Assembly (NCBI GenBank): GCA_020747065.1 | Contig: JAGMVK010000006.1 | Coordinates: 2,604,001 to 2,668,000 of the forward strand | Source of the DNA: Cadophora sp. MPI-SDFR-AT-0126 | Lineage: Eukaryota; Ascomycota; Leotiomycetes; Helotiales; Ploettnerulaceae | Reading direction: 5' to 3' | DNA length: 64,000 nt | Part shown: one piece after another, positions 36,141 to 47,567 of the stretch | Layout of the letters: the number at the start of each line of letters is the position of its first letter | How positions within the stretch are numbered: the stretch's first letter is position 1 | The notes under the pieces: model-generated | Seen by the model: the letters and a program-made list of their open reading frames with translations, nothing else | Told to the model about the DNA's origin: nothing | The model's database searches: none | Program-made: the position numbers and the translations under genes

Positions 36141-37347
36141 TCAGCAGACCTGATACACCAATTTCACCCCAGATAATTCTTTCTTACGCAACGCATCCAT
36201 CCCGTTGAGAACGCCTTGGAAGCCTCCAGGCATGCTCTTCAATGGATGAGCTCTAATTTTGCCTTCCTGCAACAGCTTTCGGGCCGTGGCAAACCACCTG
36301 ACGGAGAACTTGCGCAATTCTTCGTCTGCCTCTCGTTCAAATGGCGCCGGCCAACCGATTTTCTTCCCCAACATCATCGGACCGAAGACCCATTGTGCTT
36401 TGATAGTCTTTTTGGTGTCCAACCATGTGGGAAATGGCTCCAAGGCAGTATACTTACCTCCTGCTCTGCCGATACACTTGTAGCAGAACTCCATAGTTTC
36501 TGGCTCGGAAATGCAGTCGAGTACAAATTTGAGCGAGTTCTTGGTGTATGATTTGATGTCATCAGGGCAAGATGGCAGGTGATAATCGAACACCTTCTCA
36601 GCACCGTAGGATCGCACCAGGTCAAAGTTTTTCTCGGATGCTGTTGCTATGGGGATTAGTCCGCACCTATCCGTAAGTCAGCCGTTGCTCTATTCATGGA
36701 GTTCTGCTCTTTACAATTTGAGAAGCTGAATTGCCATTGTCCCAGTTGCCGAACTGCCTCCATACACAAGAACATATTTGGGCTTAAGTGCAGGCTCTGT
36801 TGGATAACCAGGGACTTCGAGAGAATGAAACAAGGCCATGCCCATAGTCCCAATTCCACTTCCAATTGCCGCACCTTCCTCGAACGACATGGCGTCTGGT
36901 ATCTTCATAGTCACGAAACCAGTGGCTCCGATATACTCTGTGAAACCTCCAACATCAGGCTGAAGCGGGTTGGAAGACTGGACAACTCCTGCTACACGAT
37001 CACCAATTTTCACCCCAGGGCATTCTGCGATAGATGGCGAGTTAGCAAATATTCATTTACTGCTGTGCTCAGGAGCATATGCAAAGAGTAAAGAGATGCT
37101 GCCCGGTTGACGTACGAGCGTTACTTCCAATTGCCACGACATGCCCTGCAAAGTCTGTCCCAACTATAGCTCCTGGAATAACGAGTCGGCCAACCATTTT
37201 CGTGTCCACTGGGTTCAATCCGACGAATTTTGCCTTCACCAGAAGCATATCGTCTTCTAGCTTGGGAACCGGCACGTTCTTTGATATGGCCAAGGTTCCA
37301 TCTTCGAGGCCGATGATCGCAGTTTGGACTTGAGGCAGAGATTCCAT
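36141..37347 (-). CDS. trans-acting enoyl reductase (zinc-less MDR family) of the PKS-NRPS
   Basis: Three exons (37347-37116, 37024-36715, 36666-36141) give 355 aa. It is a medium-chain dehydrogenase/reductase with a GroES-like N-terminus (VKAKFVGLNPVDTKMVG, then VGTDFAGHVVAIG), a nucleotide-binding VLVYGGSSATGTMAIQLLKL and the C-terminal FGPMMLGKKIGW segment. These match LovC, ApdC and TenC type stand-alone enoyl reductases, which serve PKS-NRPS enzymes that lack their own ER domain; that is the case for the neighbouring megasynthase. Zinc-binding cysteines of alcohol dehydrogenases are absent, as expected. It uses NADPH to saturate chosen double bonds during chain extension. It lies 734 bp upstream of the PKS-NRPS on the same strand and carries the shared element in its own promoter. 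Confidence 0.92.
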
Positions 37348-37558
37348 CTTACAAGATTTACGACCCTAGACTTTCCGGCGAGCAAGAGACGTAGTAGAAA
37401 CTTGTTACCCGCTCTTGCCGTTTGGCGATCGTGGATCTAAAAGGCTATGGGATGGTCCAATTGAGTGGGTCTACTTTACGACTTGTGGTCAGCTCAAAAG
37501 TTGCTGCATACTTCCGGTCCAGTGGTTTTTCTGTATCAGGTATCAAAGGGGCCTGGAA

Positions 37559-37572
37559 GAAGTCACCGGCGG
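37559..37572 (+). promoter_or_regulatory. Shared cluster promoter element, trans-ER/regulator copy
   Basis: The sequence is GAAGTCACCGGCGG, 212 bp upstream of the trans-ER start. Compared with the PKS-NRPS copy it differs at 2 of 14 positions. Confidence 0.6.
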
Positions 37573-37584
37573 ACCGCGGCGGTC
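37572..37584. promoter_or_regulatory. CCG-N3-CGG palindrome next to the shared element
   Basis: GACCG-CGG-CGGTC is an inverted repeat with 5-bp arms and a 3-bp spacer. Its last base overlaps the shared element. Inverted CCG/CGG triplets are classical half-sites for Zn2Cys6 dimers. Confidence 0.5.
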
Positions 37585-38278
37585 AGATCACTTTGCCGCG
37601 CGAGTTTCTTACACCTTCAACCACATGACAGTCGGTGACTATATTGTTTCCCCAAAACGATTCGTCTCTTCGCTATTACACGACTAGCCTCCTTCATTCG
37701 AGCGCTTTGCATTGGTAGCGCTGCAATCCGCCCGTTCTGCATGCCTGGGCTGCATGACGACCCGTGCCGCTATCCTTCTGCATGCATTTAGACTACCGTC
37801 CACCACATCAGCAATCAGCTCCCTGTCGCTTCCCCTCGCTTCAGCCCCTCCATGAAATATTTACCATTAATCAGGACCCCACAGGGCCGCATTCTGGCAT
37901 ATGCGGGTGATGGCTGACTAGAGCCGTCTGAAAGTCTGAGCCAACGGTAACACCATTTGCGGCAAAGAAAAAGCTCCATGAATGGTCTACTCGTCGTACT
38001 GCTCACGCCTAGCATCACCACGCAAAAGCCAATTATGTCAAGGTGAGGCACGACCCTGTACGGCATGCAATAAAGGCATTCTTAGCAGAGAATCCAGTAT
38101 CCAGTGGCATGTAAGCAGCCTGTCAGAAATGCCCTCGACTACATATCATTCTTGCTCGCGCCATTTGGACCAACGAGTCAAGCTGTCACAATAATGCTCA
38201 TCGAGCCTGAAGGAACATTGTTTAACTGAAGCATCGCGTGCAAAGCCCATGCCGTGTTCTCAATTTTGAACATAATCT

Positions 38279-39792
38279 ATGACGACTACTCGCAAACACC
38301 AACGAATGCCGCCTACGAGATCGCCAGTTCGAGCGGCTTGTGACAGATGTCACGAGACAAAGAGTCGTTGCGCGAGAGCTCAAGGCTCGTTTGAATGCGA
38401 GAGATGCAGCCGGCTCGGCAACGTCTGCTCCTATTCCGCTCCGTTACCAATGGGCCGGCCAAAGGACAAAGCATCAACCCAGTGCTCTGGCGCACCCCTC
38501 AGGGATCATGCGCATCCATATTCCCAGAATGCTCCAATAGAGCGGAAGAGGCAAAGAAGAGCTGCGCAGAAGACTTCTGATGCTTTCCAATTTGGAGACA
38601 ACGACGAACGCATATCGCCTCCGGCGTCGACTTCTATTGCTTCGCAAGCCAACTTAACCGTAATTCAGATCGACGGTGAGACACTCATCTTCTGCTACGC
38701 ACTGCTCATTACTGACGAATACACTCAATAGACTCGCAGCACTTAACCTGCGACTCCTGGCTGCCGGACAATTGGCCAACGAGCAACTTCGACCTGAGTG
38801 CCATGTTGGAGCCGGACTACGCGCCACAGCTCGATCATAGAAGTACACATCCAGGGGCCGGCTTCGATCACCTTCAAACCCCTTCATCTGCTACTTTGCC
38901 AGTCCCGGAAACAGGACACTCAACGACTGACCCGGAAGCCGTTCTTTCCAAGCCCGTTGGAAGAAATCAAGATCCCGCCGAAATGAGTGGCCGAAGCTCT
39001 ACAGAGAGCCCCTCTGACATCCATGAGGACCGGTTGCATCAGCTTTTGAGACTTCAGTCCGATTTATACAAGATCACATCCCCGGCGGCATCCTCAAAAA
39101 TCAGCTCCTTCCTGCAAGATGATCAAATTGTCCACGAAAAGTCGGTTTTGATGGGACAAACCAGCATGTCAAGTTTAGACACAATACTTGGAAATACTCA
39201 AACACTAATCGATATCCTTCAAACGTCCCCCTCGTCGCCTTCTCACGTTCCTCGCGTTCCTCGCAACTCAACGGGGGCATCACAAGTCTATCCCAGCTCC
39301 AGCAACGATATCCAGAGCCTTTCAGCAGATGACCCCAGTATTCCTTTGGACGCTGTCACGACCCTTCTTAGCCTGTCTTGTTATTCAAGTCTACTTGTGG
39401 CATATGATGGTCTCATTGCTTCTTTGCTGTCGTCCGATAATCAAAGCGATGCCACGATCAAGCAGCTGCCATCGGTATCTCCGTCTTTAACGTTCGGCTC
39501 ATTCAGTATGACGGCAAGATCCAGCCTATTTGTGAGCACTGTAATCCATCTTGTCAGGGAGATGGTACAGCAGCTTCAAAGCACATTCAGAAAAACTTTT
39601 TCTATGCCAAGTAATGCTAAGTCAGAGGCTATTGTTCCTTTGGATGGGCATGTTCGCTCCAATAGTCAGGTGGATGAGGTTTGCGGCGGATTTGGAAACG
39701 AAAGCTCCATTGTTTCTTCTGCTCATTGCGTTCTGATGGATATCTCTGAAAGGGAAAAGAGGTTGCTTGAAATTCTCGCCACGCGGCGATAG
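38279..39792 (+). CDS. AflR-like Zn2Cys6 cluster regulator
   Basis: Two exons (38279-38675 and 38732-39792) give 485 aa. Cysteines 21, 24, 31, 40, 43 and 50 form a zinc cluster with an eight-residue third loop (CX2CX6CX8CX2CX6C), the spacing seen in AflR-type regulators of secondary metabolism, followed by PMGRPKDK, a motif common just after the cluster in that group. There is no Fungal_trans domain; instead the C-terminal half (LDAVTTLLSLSCYSSLLVAYDGL and the serine-rich VSPSLTFGSFSM) resembles the aflatoxin-regulator C-terminal domain. The gene lies in the middle of the PKS-NRPS cluster and shares a divergent promoter with the trans-ER, so it is most likely the pathway-specific activator. 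Confidence 0.88.
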
Positions 39793-39979
39793 GAAGCTGG
39801 CGCCAGGCAATCCAGACTATTCATTACTAGGACCAAAGTAATCTCCGAGGGAAACTTTCATAGTCACTGAGTATATCGCTGAAAAGCAGAATCATTTGGG
39901 GGTTTTTTTTCTCCTGGAGATCGTCAACCTGCTTCGCGATCTGGCAGTCTTCTGCTTCCAAACCAGAACACTCTGGAGC

Positions 39980-40006
39980 TTTTTTTTTTTTTTTTTTTTT
40001 TTTTTT
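39980..40006. repeat. T27 homopolymer
   Basis: About 27 consecutive T lie 190 bp downstream of the regulator's stop codon. No target-site duplication or element body is visible, so it is a simple tract rather than a mapped transposon end. Confidence 0.85.
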
Positions 40007-40265
40007 CCCTGATTGAAAATCTTCTCTAAAAAATCCATTTGTATGAGAAATGGCAGATCTACATATATCGCCTTCAAGTATATCATTCGCGCTCGCATAT
40101 TTATGCCTCATCACACAGCGTCAGGTAGAGACTATCATGAATCTTCTATTTTGGTATGATGATATCTATTTCATCTGTATGTCAAAGAATCCATATCTCG
40201 TTGCCTTGAATTTCTGTTTTCGCTCCGGGTCGTCAAAGTAGCATGCTGCATGATCCGGGGATATT

Positions 40266-40318
40266 CAAGTCGCCGCTGCAGTCTACTTTCTACATTGTCT
40301 CACGGAAGTCTCCGGCGG
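40266..40318 (+). promoter_or_regulatory. Shared cluster promoter elements, mutarotase-like gene copy
   Basis: The full element GAAGTCTCCGGCGG is at 40305-40318, 210 bp upstream of the start codon. A partial copy, CAAGTCGCCGCTG, lies at 40266-40278 in the same orientation. Confidence 0.6.
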
Positions 40319-40527
40319 CACACGGCAGTCACATTTGAACAATGTGTATCCTAGTTCGCCATGTGGCGCATGCAGACATTTCAGAGGAGAACTCGCCGAG
40401 GTTACTGGCCAGCTCAAGATTGCGGGCATGGGATTTGCCATCTCCTAGAAAAATTGTAGCACAGTGTGCTGCCAGTTTTCTTCGTTTCCCCATCATTCCA
40501 ATTCTCTCCGTCAATTGAACCGCAGCT

Positions 40528-41894
40528 ATGAGGGCGCTCGTTGTTCTCAAGGCATTTTGGAAGTTCGTGTGGGTAGGCGGGAATCCCTTCGCCATCCTCA
40601 CAGCCATTCACACTCCAAATGAAGAAGGCAAATATGTCATTCAAGCTGAAGGAATCAGACTTGCGTTTACCGTAAGCCTTAACTCTCAACAAAAATGGGC
40701 TTTCTACACTTCTTGCCTACGAGGTTCTTGCCTCCGAGGAATGCCTCGAGATATCCTGAACTGAACGAAAGCTAATAGCTGATCGCCTAGAACCAAGGTG
40801 GCGCTCTTGCAAATCTATGGATTAATAACACCTTTGGCCAAGAGATTGACATTGTGATGGGTTTGGACAATGCTACCCAGTACGCTCAATATGATGGAGC
40901 ACTTGGTGGGGCTCTGGGTTCGTCACATTTCTCACCATAAAATGTCTTTGGTGTTGACACAGCCTGTGCAGGGCGATATGCAGGTCTCATAAGCGGTGCA
41001 AGCTTCGAGCTCAATGGAAAACGATGGAAGACCTCCCAAAACGGAAAGAACGGGCAGAAACCGGTCACCGTCAATGGTGGGAAAAGAGGTTGGGGTAACA
41101 TCAAGCTAGACGTGGCAGTTCATACGAAGGATACTCTCACATTCTTCATATACGATCGTGGTGCGAATGGATTTCCAGGAGTTTCCGGCGCGAGCCTAAC
41201 TCATACTGTTACGCCTTTCGCCTGGCACATGTCATACGGATCAACACCCATGAAAGAAGCTGGTCCGTTGGATCTCAGCCACCAGGTTTTCTGGAACTTG
41301 GATGGATTCGTAGAGAACTCGACGCGAACAATCGAGAAGCACAAACTCTCCTTGCCCTATTCCGGTTTGCGGCTTGGGATCGATGAGGACAGGATACCGA
41401 CAGGTGATATTCACGGTAACAAGAAAAACTCTGGTTATGATTTCTGGTCTGGTCCACGGCCACTTGACGTAGCATTGAGCCGCACTGGAGATACATCTCC
41501 AGGTCTTGACAACACGTTCCTCACCAGTCGGTCACAGCCTTGGGCGAAAGACCACAAACCCGTTGCGAGTCTCGAGTCAGAACAGTCGGGAGTCAAGCTC
41601 GATTTCTATGCGGATCAAGAAGCATTACAGGTTGTGACATGGAATCATCCTGATGGTATGCCAATCTGTCATATCCCATCCATTTGACGAATGCTGACAT
41701 GAGGAGGCTCAATACCGTTGAAGAAAAAGCAAGGAAATGGCACCTATCCTATGTTTGCCGGAATCAGTCTTCAGGCACAGGATTGGACTGATGCAATCAA
41801 TCATCCAGAATGGCAGAGGGATGACAAGATAATCTGGGGACCTGACAGGTGTTTCATTGCGTACAGCACGTTCAAGTTCTCTGTACAGAAGTAG
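40528..41894 (+). CDS. Mutarotase-fold (aldose 1-epimerase-like) protein lacking catalytic residues
   Basis: Four exons (40528-40671, 40791-40917, 40972-41655, 41704-41894) give 381 aa. The galactose mutarotase fold is clear: NQGGALANLWINNTFGQEID, GLDNATQYAQYDGALGGALGRY split over exons 2-3, SHQVFWNLDGF, and AQDWTDAINHPEWQRDD near the C-terminus. However, the sugar-binding GRYANR is GRYAGL (residues 91-96), the substrate-binding HGG is NGG (125-127), and the catalytic glutamate of the L-E-x-Q motif is glutamine (Q342 in ISLQAQDW). His194 of the second histidine motif is kept. It is therefore unlikely to epimerise sugars. It lies between the cluster regulator and the exporter and carries the shared cluster promoter element. 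The N-terminus is moderately hydrophobic; a signal peptide is not clear, and an upstream start exon cannot be excluded. Confidence 0.85.
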
Positions 41895-42724
41895 AATTAT
41901 TGTTCGGCCACCGAGATTCCCAAAATATGCCTTCGACAGGGCTCTTGTGTCCATCACTTTGTTAATTACTGTCACGCGCTCGAGATGTGCAAATCTCAAC
42001 TCGGAACGTCCGAGGAAATGGCGCCCCAACATTCAAGTCTATTTCAAGTAGCTTGTATGAACTCCTGAGCTCGAGGGTATAGCCGCCTCCACCTGCAATT
42101 ACCCAATGGGTCAGACTACATGACGACTGCTGCGGGCCAAGAATGACTGCTCAAACTCGTGGGGTGGTACAGGCGCAGAAAGTCTAAAACGCCAGATTAA
42201 TGGTACTATGCCTCGTACTCTTGGACCCTGGTAGATAAGCTGACATGTATTCGTTATCTCCCTGCACCACATCAACCGAAGTATCCAACCGCGCTTCGAC
42301 GCCGCCACCACACCTCCTGCAGGTGGCAGGCGGCTACGCCTCATGGGCACTTCTCTGGGCATGCTCGGCGCCGCAAGCCGCCTTCAGAGCGGTGACATTG
42401 CCTTGTACTTTCCCATCAATTATCGAAACGGCGACATTCCCTGCTCAATTCATCCCAACGTCATCCACCACGACTCAAAGTGGGGACGTGAGATTTGACC
42501 TCTCGACCGGAGTGTATGGTACACGTAACACTGTCGATAGGTCTCCAGCTATTCTAGGACCCTGCATGCAAGTTCAAGTCCCAGAATAAACTTGCTCGAG
42601 CCTCGAACCTTTGTCGCCAGGTCCTTTTGCCCCGCCGCACCTCTACATTTCCCGGCTTTACCCATGTATTGACCCCGAGCAGGTTTCTCTTCACTTGCGA
42701 GTTTGCAGCCACATTCTTGGGACG
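41895..42724. other. Intergenic region upstream of the ABC exporter
   Basis: This holds the exporter promoter. A degenerate form of the shared element, GAATGTCGCCGTTTCG, reads on the minus strand at 42424-42439. The open frame 42245-42589 has no recognisable domain and is not called. Confidence 0.5.
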
Positions 42725-45700
42725 ATGGCTGCTCCTCCACAACAGCGATACCCGCAAGGCAGCGAGGCGGAGGTGGAAGATGTGGGAGAAGTGCAAATCG
42801 ACATCACAAACAACGATGTCGAGGCTCAAGATCTTGCCTTGACGGAACAGGGACTATCAATTCTGAAGCGTCAGATTGCTATCCCAGATGTCAATGTCGG
42901 TCCACGAACGATGATTCGTTATGCAACAAGAAATGATCACATCATAATGTTCATTAGTGGTGTATGTGCTGCAATTGGTGGCGGTATAGTTCCACTCATG
43001 AGCGTGAGCTTTGTCCATTCAATGGCAAGTGATCAGTGCTTATAGACTCAGGTGGTGTTTGGCGTTTTGGCCCAAAGCTTTCAGGATTTCAGTGTGCTGT
43101 CTAAGGTTGAGAGGGATGCTTTTGACAGGAATCTCGTTACCAAGACCCTGTACCTCGTGTATTTGGCAATTGGTGAATACGTCTGTATCTCCATATCAAC
43201 CTTCGGGTTCTTATACACGGGAGCCCACATAACACAAAATTTGAGAGAACGATACTTGTAAGTGTTCAGTGGGATTTATTTCAAGCTGCGGTGAAGTCCT
43301 TCCGACATGTTTTATATTTTGGCTCCGGCAAGTCTTGGGCATTGTTTTGCTAAGATTTCAATCACATAGGGCTGCCGTCATGCGTCAGAATGTTGCGTTC
43401 TTTGATACACTTGGAACCGGAGAAGTGATCAACAGCATAACAGCAGATTTGAATCTCGTCCAAGATGGTATTTCGGAGAAGGTGGGATTCACCATCACCG
43501 GACTCGCTACCTTCATTTCCGCTTTTGTGGTAGGGTTTATCATGTATTGGAGTATGTTCTTTGCTTTTTGGTCATTGACTGTCGACTGTGTCAGCTAATC
43601 TATTCAGAGTTGACTCTGATACTGTCGGGAACTTTGTTCTCGCTCCTCTTTAGTCTGTTTCTCACTTCACTGGTATCGAAGAAGTACAGTACCCAAAAGA
43701 TTGCTGTGAATGCTACTGCATCAGCTCTTTCAGATGAAGTCTTTAGCTCCATCAGAAATGCAATAGCCTTCAACACTCAGGCAAGATTAGCAAAACATTA
43801 TGATAAGCTACTGGAGAGTGCTGCAAAATTCGACTTCAAACTTGGGGTCATTATCTCGGTTCTGTTAGCAGCTTGCATGGCTATTGTGGAGCTTACTTAT
43901 GTGAGTAGTCTCCTATACATGGGAAAATTGCGAATTGCTGTTCTAACATATCATGTACTAGGCGCTTGCTTTCTGGGAAGGTTCTCGCCTCTTAGTGGAT
44001 GGTGAGATCAATCTAGCCAAACTCCTAACCACTGTGCTCGCAATTGTTCTGGGATCTTTTGCATTGGTCAATATAGCCGCCAATTTTCAGGTAAATTGTC
44101 GTACCAAGACCTTCACTGTGATTATGTTGACCTCTCCAAGGCCTTCGCCATTGCTCTGACAGCAGCGAAAAAGATATTCAGTACCATCGACCGAGTATCT
44201 CCACTTGATTCATCATCTGAACGAGGACTGGAACTGGACGTGGTGGAAGGGACCATTGAGTTGCAAAACATCAAGCACGTATATCCTTCTCGCCCAGACG
44301 TCTGCGTTATCGAGGATTTGAGTCTCAAGTTCCCCGCCGGGAAAACGACTGCAATTGTCGGCGCTTCGGGCTCTGGTAAAAGCACGGTAATCGGATTGAT
44401 TGAGAGATTTTACGAGCCTGTAGGCGGCAGAATTCTCATCGATGGCCGCGATACTTCGGAGCTGAACCTGACATGGATGAGACAGCAAATTGCTCTCGTC
44501 AGTCAAGAGGTAAGACGTAAGACCACTTACCATCACACCGGTCCTTGAGTCCAATGGGTATGGATTGATGGAAATTTTTTGACTCTTTTTCATATATTTC
44601 TTCCCGAAGTCGCCAATCTCCTTAACTGAAGTTCGCGGCGCTGACGGAGGATCTAGCCGGTCCTGTTTGGGACTACAATTTACGAAAATATTCGTCATGG
44701 ACTTATTGGAACTCCGTACGAACATGCAAGCCCTGAAGTTCAAGAAAGAATGATCGTTGAAGCAGCAAAACAAAGCAATGTGCACAGCTTCATCATGAAC
44801 CTTCACGCAGGATACCAGACTCAAGTTGGGGAGCGAGGCCTTCTGCTCTCTGGAGGCCAAAAGCAACGCATCGCAATCAGTCGTGCAATTATTTCTGATC
44901 CGAAAATTCTTCTCTTAGATGAGGCAACGTCAGCCCTAGATACACGATCAGAAGGAGCTGTCCAGGCTGCTTTGAACGCAGCGTCGAAAGGGAGGACGAC
45001 TATTGTTATTGCACATCGATTATCAACTATCAGAGATGCAGATAACATTGTAGTGATGGCTGCTGGACGTATTATTGAGCAGGGAACACACGAAGCCCTA
45101 CTCAAATTGAAGTCAACTTACCACGAGCTAGTTCAGGCCCAGGAAATGCTTCCAGGGACATCTTCGAGCAGCGAAAATGACTTCATTGATGCTAGAGATT
45201 CCGACATGGACCTGAATTTGGACGAGAAAGCCGAAACCGTACATCTACAGCATACTCCTGTCCGTCCTCAAATAGCTCCCAAATACTCGTCTTGGTCATT
45301 GGCAAAAACGGTGTTAGCCTTCAATCGCAAGGAGTGGCCCATCATGCTTGCCGGCCTCTTCTTTTCAATACTTGCCGGAGGAACCTACCCAACTCAGTCT
45401 TTGTTTTTTGCAAAGTCAATTTCCTCATTGGCATTACCGCCCTCGCAGTTCGGCCAGCTTCGTGACGATGTGAACTTCTGGTCCTGGATGTATTTTATGC
45501 TTGCCATCGCAGCATTCTTGTCCTTTCTCTTCCAAGGGCTAGCCTTGGGATATTGCTCAGCGAAGCTGACATCGCGTGTTGGAAGCAAAGCTTTTCGAGA
45601 CATCATCCGGCAAGACGTTTCATTCTTCGATAGGGAAGAAAACACAGTGGGGTCGCTAACAAGCACACTGTCAACTGAGCCAACAAATTTATCTGGCTTT

Positions 45701-47218
45701 GGAGGGTTCACTTTAGGTGCAATCGTCTCAGTGATCTCAACCATCGTCTCAGCCCTCGCGCTCAGCATCGCCCTTAGCTGGAGACTTGGTCTAGTTTGTG
45801 GCGCGACTATACCTCTCATGCTATCTAGTGGATTCTATCGCTACTGGATCATTGCACAGCTCGCAAAACGATCCAAGAAAGCCTATGCTACCTCCGCTAG
45901 TTATGCGGCCGAAGCAACTTCGGCGATACGGACGATTGCATCTCTGACTCGCGAGAAGGAGGTCCTTGGTGTTTACCATGATTCTCTGACCAAGGAACGC
46001 CGGAAAGCACTGCTACCTACATTCAAGTCTTCAAACTTGTATGCTGTATCTCAAGGCTTTCCGTATTTAGTTATGGCCCTGGGCTTTTGGTATGGAGGTC
46101 ACTTGATTTCGAGGGGAGAGATAGGCATGTTCCAGTTCTACGTCTGCTATAATGCTCTGATATTCACAATTCAGTCTGCTGGAAGGGTTCTGGCCTTCGC
46201 TCCCGAGCTTGGCAAGGCAAAAAATGCTGCGTTGGAGTTGATGTCAATATTTGAAAACAAGCCCGTAATTGATTCGAGCAGCTCACTCGGTGCAGATCCG
46301 GGTCACGTCCTTGGGAAGCTTGAATTTCGGGATGTTCATTTCCATTATCCCAACAGAGAAGGCGCCAGAGTACTAAAAGGGATGAACTTCACAGTCAATC
46401 CAGGACAATATGTAGCATTGGTAGGAGCAAGTGGATGTGGGAAAAGTACTGTGCTGGCATTGTTGGAGAGATTCTATGACCCAGGTATGTATACGTCTAC
46501 TCTTTATCAATGCGCTAAGAATGTCGAGGGACATTGTTTGCCTCACTCCTATGTCCAGAGTCTAAATATGTTCACAGTACGTGGAGATATCTACATTGAC
46601 GACCAGAAAATTTCCATCCTGAATCTCGCTCAGTATCGACGGCTTTTTGCATTAGTGAGCCAGGAGCCTACTTTGTATCAAGGATCTATTCGAGACAACG
46701 TACTTCTTGGTACCGACCAAGAAGATCCTGATGAGGAAGCTCTCTTTCAAGCATGTAAAGATGCTGATATCTACGACTTTATTATGTCACTCCCGTATGT
46801 TCTTCGTGGCCCAAGTTTTCTCACCTTGAGCTGATAGATGGGCTAACAATGAAATCCTAGTGACGGATTCGACACAGCTGTGGGATCAAAAGGTACTCTA
46901 CTCAGTGGAGGCCAAAAGCAGAGACTGGCAATAGCACGAGCTCTGATAAGAAGCCCTTCAGTGCTTCTTCTCGATGAAGCAACAAGCGCCTTGGACAGCG
47001 AAAGTGAGAAACTAGTCCAAGCTGCTCTTGAAAATGCGATGCGCGGTCGCACAACAATAGCCGTAGCCCATCGTCTTTCAACTATCCAGAGGGCAGATGT
47101 AATTATTGTCCTGGATCAGGGTCGTGTTGCCGAGATGGGAAGTCATTCAGAGCTCTTACTGAAGAGAGGCTTGTATTTTGAAATGGCTAAAATACAGAGT
47201 TTGGAGAGGGCAAATTGA
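42725..47218 (+). CDS. ABCB-type (MDR/P-glycoprotein-like) full-length exporter
   Basis: Nine exons (42725-43003, 43052-43257, 43370-43551, 43608-43900, 43962-44090, 44141-44509, 44657-46484, 46578-46794, 46861-47218) give 1,286 aa, the usual length of a (TMD-NBD)2 transporter. NBD1 has Walker [10 protein letters not shown], signature LSGGQKQR and Walker [16 protein letters not shown]2 has Walker [18 protein letters not shown] and [12 protein letters not shown]. Each half has six predicted membrane helices, starting at [17 protein letters not shown]. All ATPase motifs are intact. The predicted role is ATP-driven export of the cluster product, possibly also self-protection. One 93-nt intron (46485-46577) is a multiple of three; removing it restores the [12 protein letters not shown] block. 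Confidence 0.93.
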
Positions 47219-47385
47219 TTCGCAAATATATAAGAACAGGCTATTCAAGATTGCGGATCACAAGGCTAGGATCTATGTAACCGCTACCATTTCCTACCCT
47301 TCATCTTTGTCCGCATGTCAAAGACTTGAAAGTCCGTGGTTCGGCGGGTTCATTGTGGAAAAGGGGCTGCGCGATTAAGCGATGT

Positions 47386-47404
47386 TTACCCCGCAGCGGG
47401 GTAA
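47386..47404. promoter_or_regulatory. 19-bp palindrome with two inverted GCGGGG boxes
   Basis: TTACCCCGCAGCGGGGTAA is a perfect inverted repeat (9-bp arms, 1-nt centre). Each arm contains GCGGGG, which fits the CreA/Mig1 consensus SYGGRG. It lies 168 bp after the exporter stop codon and 333 bp before the P450 start, so it could be a regulatory site or a 3'-end hairpin. Confidence 0.5.
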
Positions 47405-47547
47405 TTCCAGCATTATGGCAATCCCCATTCTAGCCTTCAAGATGTGCGCGTCTCAAATCTAGAAAATTTCCCATATTCGTGCTTGATGCTTTGATTTCGT
47501 TGATCTCGGGATTGAGCCAATCGATGGTACTGTGCCGCGTGTGATCA

Positions 47548-47567
47548 GAAGTCGCCGCCTCCGGCGG
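47548..47567 (+). promoter_or_regulatory. Shared cluster promoter element, P450 copy (extended form)
   Basis: GAAGTCGCCGCCTCCGGCGG combines the element's left half with a CCGCC-TCC-GGCGG inverted repeat, 170 bp upstream of the P450 start. A partial copy, GAAGTCGCCAGG, follows at 47604-47615. Confidence 0.6.

Larger units (their letters stand above)
37348..38278. other. Divergent promoter of the trans-ER and the cluster regulator
   Basis: This separates two genes that run outward. It holds the shared element and an adjoining CCG-N3-CGG palindrome at 37559-37584. Open frames inside (for example 37415-37687) show no family features. Confidence 0.6.
39793..40527. other. Intergenic region with poly-T tract and shared element
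   Basis: This contains a T27 run (39980-40006) just 3' of the regulator and, upstream of the mutarotase-like gene, two copies of the GTCNCCG element. No gene is visible. Confidence 0.6.

Noticed and set aside
38000..38120. Cysteine pair CTAC resembling part of a second zinc cluster upstream of the regulator
   Set aside because: The spacing does not fit CX2CX6C on both sides and the frame is short and not joined to any exon.
39980..40006. Poly-T tract as the end of a retroelement
   Set aside because: No element body, target-site duplication or coding remnant is visible next to it.
42245..42589. 114-residue open frame upstream of the exporter
   Set aside because: No domain, no good start context and overlapping open frames on both strands; it lies in the exporter promoter.
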